Shown here in pieces: positions 53,603 to 62,838 of a stretch of 64,000 nucleotides of DNA. A program made the position numbers and the translations under genes. A model generated the notes under the pieces. The model made no database searches. It had not been told where the DNA came from and was given only the letters and a program-made list of their open reading frames with translations. This DNA comes from JAMXLO01 sp963719805 (lineage in GTDB: Bacteria; Pseudomonadota; Alphaproteobacteria; Acetobacterales; Acetobacteraceae), in NCBI GenBank assembly GCA_963719805.1, contig CAVRDF010000009.1:372001-436000 (forward strand), in the 5' to 3' direction. The first letter of the stretch is position 1. Each line of letters begins with the position of its first letter.

Positions 53603-54408
53603 AGCAGATCGCGCGCGCGCTCGATGTCTTCGAGCGCGTCATGATGAGATACCAGCAACACTTCGTCGAATCCGAGGTCATTCAATCGCTTCAACTTCTC
53701 CCCCACCTCGGCCGGCGTGCCGACCATCGATAGCGGGGCGATGCGCGCCAACTCGGCCGAATCAGGGCTGCCGCTGAAATCAACCGTTGTGTTAGCGAGG
53801 ACGGCGTGTGTGCCACCGGCTTCTCGGAAGATGCGCATCCCGTACTCAAGATCTTCCCAGTTGCTGAAGCGTCCGGACGGAGTCCAGCCCTGGCTTTCTT
53901 TCGCCGCATAGGTGATCCAACGCGGACTGCGCCAAGCGCCGATGAGTATTGGCGGGCCGCCCTGGCACCCGGGCCAGACCGACAGCGCGGACTCACCGGC
54001 CCAGGTACGGCGCATCGTCGCAAGCGACGTGCGCAGCGTCTTGAACCGGGTCTCATAGTCATAGCCAAGCAAATCAAAATCATCCTTGGTCGAGCCGCTG
54101 CCGACACCAAGCACAAGGCGATTGCCTGACAGCGCCTGCACCGACTGTACGCGATGCGCCAGCTCGATGGGATTGCGCAGCGGGATCTGTAACACACCGA
54201 TGCCGAGTTCCACCTTGCGCGTCACCGCGGCGAGCGTTGCCAGCTCGACCAGCGGATCAAGCGTCGGTCGTCCACGGCCGAGCGAATCGCCCACCCAGAT
54301 GCCGGGAAAGCCAGCGGCTTCGATGCGGCGCGCATAGTCGCTGACGCGGTCGAGCATTCGTTGCGGGTCGTTTCCGGGCGTGAACCGGATCATCGTGCCG
54401 ATGCGCAT
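53599..54408 (-). CDS. LLM class flavin-dependent oxidoreductase
   Basis: 269 residues, a bacterial-luciferase-like TIM barrel. Landmarks: GFPGIWVGDSLGRGRPTLDPLVELATLAAVTRKVELGIGVLQIPLRNPIELAHRVQSVQALSGNRLVLGVGSGSTKDDF (about residues 32-110), then the closing MVGTPAEVGEKLKRLNDLGFDEVLLVSHHD. It uses reduced flavin (FMN or F420) on an unknown substrate. It is shorter than most family members by 30-60 residues. Start at 54408 with AAGGAGG nine bases upstream; a longer upstream frame is not credible. Confidence 0.85.
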   Translation of the reverse strand: MRIGTMIRFTPGNDPQRMLDRVSDYARRIEAAGFPGIWVGDSLGRGRPTLDPLVELATLAAVTRKVELGIGVLQIPLRNPIELAHRVQSVQALSGNRLVLGVGSGSTKDDFDLLGYDYETRFKTLRTSLATMRRTWAGESALSVWPGCQGGPPILIGAWRSPRWITYAAKESQGWTPSGRFSNWEDLEYGMRIFREAGGTHAVLANTTVDFSGSPDSAELARIAPLSMVGTPAEVGEKLKRLNDLGFDEVLLVSHHDALEDIERARDLL

Positions 54409-54489
54409 GGATCCTCCTTGGTTGCGCCAAGATTGCATTACATCCGCCGTGCGCGCCATGCTGGTGGCGACAGCCATGGAGGAGACGAC

Positions 54490-55905
54490 ATGCCGCGCGA
54501 CGCACTGCGCTCGATCCTGCCAGTTGTTGGGCTTTCGGCCGATCGCGCCGATAGCGTTACGTTCACCGGCGGCACAGATCCGATCCTGCCGACACCGTTC
54601 CGTATCGGCGTTGCGGGGGCAGCGACTGTGGCGGCTACCGGTCTCGCGGCAGCTGATCTGTGGGAGATGCGTACCGGCCGCAAGCAATCGGTTGCGGTGG
54701 ATGTGCGCCAGGCGACCGCCTCGCTGCGCAGCGGGCATTACATGAAGCTTGGTGATGGCGAGCTTTCGCATGCGCGCAATACCATCATGGGCGTCTATCC
54801 CACCAAGGATGGTCGCTGGAGCTATCTGCACTGCAATTTCCCCAATCATCGCGCGGCGGCGCTAAGCGTGCTCGGTGTGCCGGAGGATCGCGATGCGGTG
54901 GCGCGCGCTGTGCTGAATTGGAACGCGCAGGACCTGGAGGAAGCGATCATCGCCGCGAAGGGCGCGGGCGGCATGGTGCGCACACATGCGGAGTGGGCGA
55001 AGCATCCGCAAGCCGCCGCCATCGCCTCACTGCCATTGATGGAAATCGTCAGAATCGGTGATGCGCCGCCGCAGCCGTTGCCGGCCGGCAACCGTCCGCT
55101 GTCAGGCATCCGCGTGCTCGATCTGACGCGTGTGCTCGCCGGCCCAACCTGCGCGCGCACACTCGCCGAACACGGTGCGGACGTGCTGAAGATCACCGGG
55201 CCACACTTGCCGAACATCGGCTATCAGGAGTTCGACACCGGCCACGGCAAGCTGTCGGCACACCTCGACCTGCGTCAGCATCGCGACGTTGATATTCTGC
55301 GCGGCCTGGTGCGTGAGGGCGACGTCTTCTCGCAGGGCTATCGCCCCGGCACATTGGGAGGACGAGGCCTCTCGCCCGAAGAACTCGCAGCAATACGACC
55401 GGGATTGGTCTACGTGTCACTGTGCGCGTTCAGCCACGCGGGGCCATGGGCATCGCGCCGCGGCTTCGACACCGTCGTTCAGACCGTCAGCGGCATCACC
55501 TCACGCCAGGCCGAAGTGGTGCCGGGCAAGACACCTGGACCGCAATTCTATCCGGTATCTGCCATCGACTATTGCACGGGCTATCTGATGGCATTCGGCG
55601 CAATGGTCGCGCTGGCCCGCCGCGCACGCGAGGGCGGTAGCTGGCTGGTGCGCATATCACTGGCACAGATCGGCAAGTGGATCGTCGATCTCGGCGAGGT
55701 GCCGGAAACCGCCGCGCGCGATGCGCCGGCGGAATTCACCGCGGACGAACTCGAGCGCTGGTCGATGGTGACCGAAACGCCATCCGGCAAGCTCCGCCAC
55801 CTGCGGCCCACCGTGCAGCTGTCGGAAACAGCACCCCATTGGGCGCGTCCGTCAGTGCCACTCGGCTACCACCAGCCGGTGTGGCCGGATCGCGGAACCG
55901 CGTAG
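54490..55905 (+). CDS. Class III CoA transferase (CaiB/BaiF family)
   Basis: 471 residues, longer than the usual ~400. An N-terminal lobe (residues 1-200, with DPILPTPFRIGVAGAATVAA and PTKDGRWSYLHCNFPNH) precedes the canonical segment LSGIRVLDLTRVLAGPTCARTLAEHGADVLKI (about 207-238). GLVYVSLCAFSHAGPWASRRGFDTVVQTVSGI (about 307-338) follows. The aspartate that forms the CoA-ester intermediate is expected in the latter region; I could not place it with certainty. GGAGGAG precedes the ATG at 54490. A truncated paralogue opens the window at 1-341. Confidence 0.86.
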   Translation: MPRDALRSILPVVGLSADRADSVTFTGGTDPILPTPFRIGVAGAATVAATGLAAADLWEMRTGRKQSVAVDVRQATASLRSGHYMKLGDGELSHARNTIMGVYPTKDGRWSYLHCNFPNHRAAALSVLGVPEDRDAVARAVLNWNAQDLEEAIIAAKGAGGMVRTHAEWAKHPQAAAIASLPLMEIVRIGDAPPQPLPAGNRPLSGIRVLDLTRVLAGPTCARTLAEHGADVLKITGPHLPNIGYQEFDTGHGKLSAHLDLRQHRDVDILRGLVREGDVFSQGYRPGTLGGRGLSPEELAAIRPGLVYVSLCAFSHAGPWASRRGFDTVVQTVSGITSRQAEVVPGKTPGPQFYPVSAIDYCTGYLMAFGAMVALARRAREGGSWLVRISLAQIGKWIVDLGEVPETAARDAPAEFTADELERWSMVTETPSGKLRHLRPTVQLSETAPHWARPSVPLGYHQPVWPDRGTA

Positions 55906-55911
55906 CTGCGG

Positions 55912-56898
55912 CTAAATATACACGCCCTTCATGCCGCCGGCGGGGTAGCGGGTTCCCGCCACAGCATCCTTCGGCACCGCCGCGGAAATGCGAGCCACGT
56001 CATCTGGCGTCAGCTTGACCTGCAACGCTCCGACGTTCTCGTCCAGCCGGCGCGGATAGCGCGTGCCCGGAATCGCCACCACATCCGGTCCCTGCGCCAG
56101 CACCCAGGCAAGCGTGAGCTGTGCCGGTGTGCACCCTTTCTCCGTCGCGATCGCCTCGACCTTCGCCACCAACACGCGGTTCTGCTCGAAGTTCTGCTCC
56201 TGGAACCGCGGATGTGCCGCACGCCTGCCATCGACATCTGCAAATGTCTGGATGGCCCCGGTCAGGAACCCGCGCCCCAGCGGAGCATAGGCAACAAAGC
56301 TGATTCCCAAAGCGCGAGTTGTTTCGCGTGTTTCCTCCGCCTCTGCGCGGTACAACAGCGAATACTCCGTCTGCACCGCCGCAATCGGATGCACCTTGTG
56401 CGCGCGTCGTATAGTTTCCGGCGACGCTTCTGACAGGCCTAGATGCCGTACCTTGCCCTGCTGTACCAGTTTGGCCATCGCGCCGACGGTCTCCTCGATC
56501 GGAACCGATGGATCGACCCGGTGCTGGTAGAACAGGTCGATGACGTCCACGCCTAGCCGCGCCAGACTCGCATCGCATGCCTGCAACACGTACTCCGGCC
56601 GGCCGTTGACGCCGTTCGGGCCGCCGGGATTCTGTGTCTGGCCGAACTTGCTCGCGAGCACGACGTGATCGCGGCGCCCCTTCAACGCACGTCCGATCAC
56701 CTGCTCGTTGTGGCCCCATCCGTACATGTCGGATGAATCCAGATGGTCGACGCCTTGGTCGATCGCATAGCGGATCAACTCTTCCGAAGCCGCATCATCT
56801 GCCGCACCGTAAATGCCGGACAGCGACATGCAGCCTAGCCCGATGGCCGAGACCGAGAGTCCGCCCGTTCCCAGTGCGCGATGCTCGAGCTTTTCCAT
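55912..56898 (-). CDS. Aldo/keto reductase
   Basis: 328 residues, NADPH-dependent (alpha/beta)8 barrel. Catalytic tetrad residues are visible: Asp in HLDSSDMYGWGHNE with Tyr close by (about residues 51-64), Lys in VVLASKFGQ (about 81-89), and His in DLFYQHRVDP (about 122-131). The NADPH-binding end is TRYPRRLDENVGALQVKL. It resembles YajO/AKR13-like enzymes. AAGGGGA precedes the ATG. It converges on the CoA transferase with a 6-bp gap. Confidence 0.9.
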   Translation of the reverse strand: MEKLEHRALGTGGLSVSAIGLGCMSLSGIYGAADDAASEELIRYAIDQGVDHLDSSDMYGWGHNEQVIGRALKGRRDHVVLASKFGQTQNPGGPNGVNGRPEYVLQACDASLARLGVDVIDLFYQHRVDPSVPIEETVGAMAKLVQQGKVRHLGLSEASPETIRRAHKVHPIAAVQTEYSLLYRAEAEETRETTRALGISFVAYAPLGRGFLTGAIQTFADVDGRRAAHPRFQEQNFEQNRVLVAKVEAIATEKGCTPAQLTLAWVLAQGPDVVAIPGTRYPRRLDENVGALQVKLTPDDVARISAAVPKDAVAGTRYPAGGMKGVYI

Positions 56899-56998
56899 GC
56901 TGATCCCCTTCCGTGCTTTGATTGGCGGTATAGTCCAGCCAAGGCTGCCAACCAAATCGGAAGGACCAGCTATCTAGCCTGTTTACTTGCTGTAGCGA

Positions 56999-58163
56999 TC
57001 ATAGTGCGCCGTCGCCGATTGCCTCGATCAAAGCGGCAAACAGCGCACCGCGCGTGACAATGCTGGCAACCTCCACGCGTTCGCGCCGGCTGCATGTGTC
57101 ATGCGTAATCGGCCCGAGCCCATCCAGCGTCGGCACGCCGAGCGCGGCCGCGAAGCTACCGTCGGAGCCCCCAGGCGACACAACGTCGAATACGGGCATT
57201 TCGAGCCTGGCGCCGATATCACGTGCGCGCTCGAACAGGCGCCGCGTGCCTTCGCTGGTGGGAAACGGCGGACGACCGAATGACCCGGCAAGCTCGATCG
57301 CGACGCGGGGATCTTTTGGCATTTCCTCAGCAATCCGTCGTGCTGCGGCCAATAGACGATCTGCACCGGTCTGATCCTTCGCACGCAAATCGAGATGCAG
57401 TTCGGCCGAATCGGGTACGACCTGACGCGCCTCGCCCCCGCGGAATATGCCCACCGAAGCAAACACGCCACGCTTTGCGTCACTCAGCTCTTCCAGGCGC
57501 GCAACCAGCGGCGCAAGCGCGGAGATCGCTGATGCGCCGGCCTCGCGGGCGACACCGACATGCGCGGTGACGCCTCGCGCGCGTAGATACAGCGCGCCTA
57601 CAGCGCCGCGGCCGACTACGATACCGCCGCCCGGGCGGCAAGGTTCCAGCGTAAGACAAACGTCGGCCGAGCGAGCCTCGTTCTCGATCCATGATCGGCT
57701 CTGAGGGCTACCGATCTCTTCGTCTGGCACCACAAGTACCGGTGATGCTGCCGATACCGGCCAATCCCTGCCGCAGCAACAGACGCAAGGCGTGCAGCGC
57801 CATCACCACGTTGCACTTCATGTCGCCGACACCGGGGCCGGTAAGCCAATCTCCATCGCGTGTGAACGGCCACCCCGCGGCTGTTCCGGCGGGCCACACC
57901 GTATCGGCATGTCCGAGCACCAGCACACGCGGGCCATTGCCAAGCATGCGGCGTGCGGTCAATTGATCGCCTCGACCCTCAATCGGCGCGCGCGCTACAT
58001 CGAACTCGGCATCCCGCAGGAAGCTGGCGAACACGTCGATCACGGCGTTGACCCCGGCGGCGTCGTAGCTGCCGCTGTCGATGTTCACCACGCGCTCGGT
58101 CATCGCCAGAAGTCCTGGCAACTCCGCGAGCAATGCCGCCGCGAGTTTGCGTGGCTCGGTCAT
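56999..58163 (-). CDS. M20 family metallopeptidase (CPDG2-like), frame broken at a GTAC site
   Basis: A glutamate-carboxypeptidase-like enzyme in two frames. The N-terminal part (from ATG 58163, MTEPRKLAAALL) holds VNIDSGSYD, VLVLGHADTVWP (metal His, Asp) and LTGPGVGDMKCNVVMAL (bridging Asp). The C-terminal part starts VPDEEIGS (catalytic and ligand Glu pair) and ends with the DGLGPITHDTCSRRERV His site. Removing one G from minus-strand GGTAC (57740-57736) fuses them as GSITVLVVPDEEIGS, the normal family sequence. It releases C-terminal glutamate or similar residues. It diverges from the M28 peptidase. Confidence 0.83.
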
Positions 58164-58219
58164 CGTGGTTCCCTCCAATAACTGCTGCCATACTGTGCCG
58201 TTCACTGGAGAAATGCGCC

Positions 58220-59507
58220 ATGGATCCGTTGCAAACTGCGCTCGGCCGCATCTGGGCATCGCGCAGCATTGGCGAGGACTTCGCGACGTTGTGTTCGTTC
58301 GGCGGCCGCTTCGCCGGCACCGAAAGCGAAGCGCTTGCGCGCGAATGGCTTGCCGGACGCATGACCCAGGCGACGGGCGTGCCGGTGCTGCGCGATGCGG
58401 TGCCGTATCGCGGCTGGACGCGCGGTCCCGCCAGTATTGTTCTGCCGAACGGTCAGACGCTGCCGGCGCTTGGCCTTGTGCGCAGCGTTGCGACGCCGTC
58501 GCAGGGTCTTGTCGCGCCGCTGCGCGATCTCGGGCGCGGCACGCCAAAGGATATCGTACGCGCCGGCGACACGGTACGTGGCGCCATCGTGCTGGTACGG
58601 CACGAGTTCATGTTCAGCTCGACCCATATGCACCGGCGCCGCAAATACCTCGCGGCACGCGATGCCGGCGCGGCCGGTTTCCTGATCGCCTTTCATGAGC
58701 CAGGCGGATTGGCGGTTACCGGATCATCCGGCGAAGGTGGCGCGGGCGAAATCCCCAGCGCCGGCGTCAGCTACGAAACCGCGGCTGCACTCGCCGCAGG
58801 CGATGGCCAACCGGTGACACTGCATACCAGCGGAGATTTTCACGACGCCCGCACCGAAAATCTGATCGCGCGCATCGGTGGTGCTGGGCACGCGCGGGTT
58901 GTACCTCTCGGCGCACTACGATGGCCACGATCCCGCTTGTTCCGCAATCGACAACGCCTCGGGCGTGGTTGCTGCGATCGCCGCCGCGGAAGCCTTGCGC
59001 GATTTCGTGCCGAATTTGGCTCGTGGCCTGGAACTGGCACTGTTCACCGTGGAAGAATGGGCTTTGATCGGCTCGCGTCTCTATCTCGAAGCCATGCCGT
59101 CCAGCGAACGGGACGCGATTGCCTTCAACATCAATCTTGACTCTGTTGCCGGCGGACCCGGGCTGACGGCGATAACGGGAGGCTTCCCTGGCGTTGCTGA
59201 ATTCGTCGCGCATGCAGTGAGGATGGTTGGCGTACCAGTCGGTATTCACCACACATTCATGTCGAATTCAGACCACGCCAACTTTGCGCGGATGGGAATT
59301 CCGGCTTTCCGGCTCTGCGCGGCGTTCGATCAGCCGCAGTCACATTTGCGTTTTCTGCTCACCGCCGCCGATACGCCCGATAAGGTACGCGTCGAAGAAC
59401 TGAAAACTGCCGCGGCCGTGACCGTCGCCCTCGTGCTGGCTGCCTGCGATGCAGCGACCCTGCCCGCGCACCTTTCGGCGCAAACGGCGGCCGCGATAGG
59501 AGAATGA
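58220..59507 (+). CDS. M28 family peptidase with PA-like domain, frame broken at a GTAC site
   Basis: An aminopeptidase-type zinc protease in two frames. The first (from ATG 58220) has RFAGTESEALAREWLAGRM and a PA-like insert (residues about 90-190). The second continues YLSAHYDGHDPACSAIDNASGV (His and Asp ligands), FTVEEWALIGSR (Glu pair), NINLDSVAGG (Asp) and SDHANF (terminal His). The break is at GTAC 58901-58904, inside ARVVPLG / YLSAHYDG. The parent base change cannot be fixed uniquely (one inserted, or two missing, near GTT-GTAC). No signal peptide, so it may be cytoplasmic. It diverges from the M20 gene, suggesting paired peptide use. Confidence 0.8.
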
Positions 59508-59511
59508 TGCG

Positions 59512-59682
59512 TCAGAGGCTCCCGCCGATTGTGTTGAATTTGCCGGACAGAGCATTACTCAGCGACGTGAACCCAATCAGGATTGTCGCGACGATGATGC
59601 CAGCAATGATGGCATATTCGAGTGCCGTAACCCCCCGGCAGTCGCGACAGAGTGCCCTCGCCAGCTTCAGATAATACGCCAT
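59512..59682 (-). CDS. Flp family type IVb pilin, copy 1
   Basis: 56 residues. A short leader MAYYLKLARALCRDCRG precedes the prepilin-peptidase site (G-V-T-A-L-E-Y) and a single hydrophobic helix (IIAGIIVATILIGFTSLSNAL), ending GKFNTIGGSL. It would be cleaved and methylated by TadV/CpaA and form Flp pili. A GGGGCTC precedes the ATG. No Tad assembly genes are in the window. Confidence 0.88.
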   Translation of the reverse strand: MAYYLKLARALCRDCRGVTALEYAIIAGIIVATILIGFTSLSNALSGKFNTIGGSL

Positions 59683-59773
59683 AATTGAGCCCCGTTCCCC
59701 GCAACCATCATGCAACCAGCCGACTGGTTACATCAAGGTTTCGCGGCAGCGGGGCTTTTCTGGCGATTTGACG

Positions 59774-59944
59774 TTACAGGCTGGTGCCGATGTTGTTGAA
59801 CCTGGCAGACAGGTCCCCAGCGAGAACGTTGAAGCCGATAACAATCGTCGCCACCAGAACCCCCGCGATGATCGCGTACTCCAAGGCGGTGACGGCCTTG
59901 CGATCCAACTTCAGCGCCGACCAATTTGCCAGATACTCGATCAT
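59774..59944 (-). CDS. Flp family type IVb pilin, copy 2
   Basis: 56 residues, the same length as the other copy and 40-50% alike by eye. It starts MIEYLANWSALKLDRKA, then VTALEYAIIAGVLVATIVIGFNVLAGDLSARFNNIGTSL. The residue before the cleavage site is Ala rather than the usual Gly, which is unusual for prepilin peptidase. It is upstream of copy 1 on the same strand, 91 bp apart. The start chosen is ATG 59944; a longer frame (to 59971) adds a non-typical leader. Confidence 0.85.
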   Translation of the reverse strand: MIEYLANWSALKLDRKAVTALEYAIIAGVLVATIVIGFNVLAGDLSARFNNIGTSL

Positions 59945-60040
59945 CGGCGGCTTTACTCCCAGGCAACACATGAATTTCCAGGCCCGTCACAAATCATGTG
60001 ATCGATTGCAGAAGCGTTTCGAGTAACGCTCCAGCCGCGC

Positions 60041-62033
60041 TTACAATACAGGATTCGCCTCGGCCAGATGGCCTATCGGAATGTGGCATTCAATGAACAG
60101 GTTCGATGACGCTTCCTGCCGGGGTGGCGTTGCCGTGTCGCAGATTGATCCGAGCCGACGTGGGCAGCGCGCGGCGAAGCAGCAGCCGGTTGGGTTCGCG
60201 GACGCGCCCGGATCGCCTGCGAGCCTGATCCGGCGGGATGGGTGCGAACCAGGTATCGGCACAGCAGACAGCAATGCCTCGGTGTACGGGTGATAGGGCG
60301 GCCGCAACACTTCGGTCGCCAATCCTGCTTCGACAACGCGGCCGCGATACATAACGGCTATACGATCGGCGATATGCGCCACGACGCCTATATCGTGACT
60401 GATGAAGAGATACGCCACGCCAAGCCGGCTTCTTAAGTCGGCCAGCAGGTTTAGGATCGCCGCCTGAACCGAGACGTCGAGCGCGGACACAGCTTCGTCG
60501 CAAACCAGGAACTCCGGACGCGACGCCAGCGCCCGTGCGATACTTACACGCTGCTTTTCACCACCGGAGAGTTGGTGCGGGTAGCGTCGACGATAGTCCT
60601 GCGGCAGACGCACCATCTCCAATAGCCGCTCGACTTCCGCGGTTGCCGCAGCGCCGCGGGCGAGGCCGAATCGGTGTAACGGCCGACGCAGTATGGCATC
60701 CACTGTCTGACGCGGATTGAGCGACGTATCGGGGTTCTGAAAGACGATTTGCGCGCTGCGGCGGAATGTCAGAGGTGGCCGCGCCGGCACATCATCGCCC
60801 GCGAAGTTCAATCCTCCGCCATCCGCGCGGATCAGGCGCAACATCAGCCGGCCGAGCGTGGTCTTGCCGCTGCCGGACTCGCCCACCAGTCCCACCACTT
60901 CGCCGGCGCGAACCGTCAGCGAGACGTGATCCACGGCAACTGTCGGCTCGGCGCGTCGGAACAGACGCTGCAGGCTGCCGCCTGGGTTGAATGTACGAGA
61001 CAGTTCGACGGCGGTGAGCAACGGCTTGCCGACAACGCGTGGCGCATGCTCCGCAGCCGGCACTGCTATCGACGTGGCAGCGACGATTTCGGCACGATGG
61101 CAACGTACCATGCGGCCGTTATCAAATTGCCGAAGTGCCTGCGGTTGGGCGCATGTATCGACCGCGAAACCGCAGCGCGCACGGAAGTTGCAGCCGGGGT
61201 CCAGGCTGGTCATGTCGGGCAGTCCGCCATCAATCGGCACCAAGCGTCCCGGCCGATCTGGTCGCGGCAATGCCGCCAGCAGACCGCGCGTATAAGGGTG
61301 CCGTGGAGCGGTCAGGATCTCCGCGGCATCGCCGATTTCCACTGTTCGGCCAGCATACAGCACAACAAGACGATCGCAGATTCGTTCGACCAGTCCGAGG
61401 TTATGGCTGACCAGCAGCATGGCAATGCCTCGGCGGGAGCGCAGGTCCGCCAACAGGTCGAGGATCTGTGCCTCGATGGTGACATCAAGCGCGGTGGTCG
61501 GTTCGTCGAGCAGTAGCAGGTCCGGTTCGGCCGCAAGCGCCGTGGCGATGACAACTCGCTGCTTCATGCCGCCGGAGAGTTGATGCGGATAGGCCTGCAT
61601 CACCTGTGGTGCGCGCGGGATGCCGAGCTCTGTCAATAACGCCGCTGCGCGGTCAAATGCTTCGTCACGCGGCACACCACGATGCACCAGCATTGGTTCC
61701 GCCACCTGCAAGCCGATGCGCAGGGCGGGGTTGAGCGCTGCGGACGGGTCCTGGAAGACAGGTACCGATGCGGCGTCCGCGCAGTGTCGATGCTTGCGGC
61801 AGCAAAGCGCCGCCTTCGAACACCGCGCGCCGAGCGGAAACCTGCGCGGCTTCGCCCAACAGGCCAAGCAGGGCCAGGACCACGGTCGACTTGCCGGAGC
61901 CCGACTCGCCCACAAGGCCGAGCACCCCGCCTCGCCTGATGTCGAAAGCAATGTCGTCCAGCGCGTGCAACCACCCGCGTGATGTCCGGTACGCAACGGA
62001 CAAACCCTCAACGGTGAGCAACGGTTCAGACAT
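60041..62033 (-). CDS. Dipeptide/oligopeptide ABC transporter, fused double ATPase (DppD-DppF-like), frame broken at a GTAC site
   Basis: About 664 residues with two nucleotide-binding domains. Domain 1: Walker A GLVGESGSGKST (first frame), then VFQDPSAALNP, YPHQLSGGMKQRV and LLLLDEPTTALD in the second frame. Domain 2: GLVGESGSGKTTLGRLML, YPHQLSGGEKQRVSIARALA, and FLVCDEAVSALD (an Ala replaces the usual Pro after the catalytic Glu). Each ends with the oligopeptide C-terminal CxF/xRC motif. Removing one G from GGTACC (61761-61766) fuses them as GRRIVPVFQDPSAALNP. It energises the permeases directly upstream (8-bp overlap). Confidence 0.84.
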
Positions 62034-62838
62034 GACCGCTGAGCCGTGGATCGAGAGCTTCGCGCAACCCTTCACCGAACAGATTGATCGAGATCAGCAG
62101 CACGCACAGACACAGACCCGGCGCGAGACCGATCCATGGTGCCTGGTCGATGAACTGGCGGCTTTCGGCGATCATCAGGCCCCATTCGCTGGATGGCGGT
62201 TGCGGGCCGAGACCAAGGAAGGACAGGGACGAACCAAGCAGGATGGCGAAGGTCACGCGCAGCCCGCATTCGACGATGATTGGCGGCCATGCATTCGGCA
62301 GGATCTCGCGCAGCAGGATCGAGGCCGCGCCTTCGCCTCGTGCATGCGCTGCCTGCACGAAGTCTTCCTGCAGCAGACCGAGCGCGACCGAGCGCGTCAG
62401 GCGCGTCATGATCGGGATATAAACAAGCCCGACCGCGGCGATCGTCTTCCACAGGTTCGGCGGGGTCACCGCGAGGATCAGCAGGCCAAGCAGGATGGGC
62501 GGCAGCGAGATCAGCAGATCGACCACACGCATGATGGCTTCATCAACGAGTCCGCGATGAAAGGCCGCGGTCAGCCCAAGCGGAACGCCAAATATCAGGC
62601 TGACCAACATCGCGCCAAATCCCATGGCGAATGAATAATGTGCCCCAGCCAAGACGCGAGAGAACACGTCGCGACCGAACTCATCGGTACCGAACAGGTG
62701 CAGGAAGGACGGTGGCGACAGACGCAGGCGAACAGCGAAGGCCGTTGGATTGTATGGTGCAACGCTGGGGCCGAGTATCGCCACAATCGCAATAGCGGCG
62801 ATGATGGAGCCACCCAGCAGAAGCGTGCGATGCCTCAC
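62026..62838 (-). CDS. Dipeptide/oligopeptide ABC transporter permease, DppC-like
   Basis: 270 residues with about six TM helices. The N-terminal APYNPTAFAVRLRLSPPSFLHLFGTDEFGRDVFSRVLAGAHYS is the DppC hallmark. The EAA loop AAHARGEGAASILLREILPNAWPPIIVE (about residues 163-190) and FLGLGPQPPSSEWGLMI follow. The start is a GTG at 62838, overlapping the dppB-like stop as GTGA; a long upstream open frame is only a shadow of dppB. Confidence 0.9.
   Translation of the reverse strand: MRHRTLLLGGSIIAAIAIVAILGPSVAPYNPTAFAVRLRLSPPSFLHLFGTDEFGRDVFSRVLAGAHYSFAMGFGAMLVSLIFGVPLGLTAAFHRGLVDEAIMRVVDLLISLPPILLGLLILAVTPPNLWKTIAAVGLVYIPIMTRLTRSVALGLLQEDFVQAAHARGEGAASILLREILPNAWPPIIVECGLRVTFAILLGSSLSFLGLGPQPPSSEWGLMIAESRQFIDQAPWIGLAPGLCLCVLLISINLFGEGLREALDPRLSGHV

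Noticed and set aside
9322..61766. Programmed ribosomal frameshifting as an explanation of the split genes
   Set aside because: No slippery heptamer or downstream structure recurs, and the genes are unrelated families that are normally uninterrupted; the common element is GTAC, which does not suit ribosome slippage.
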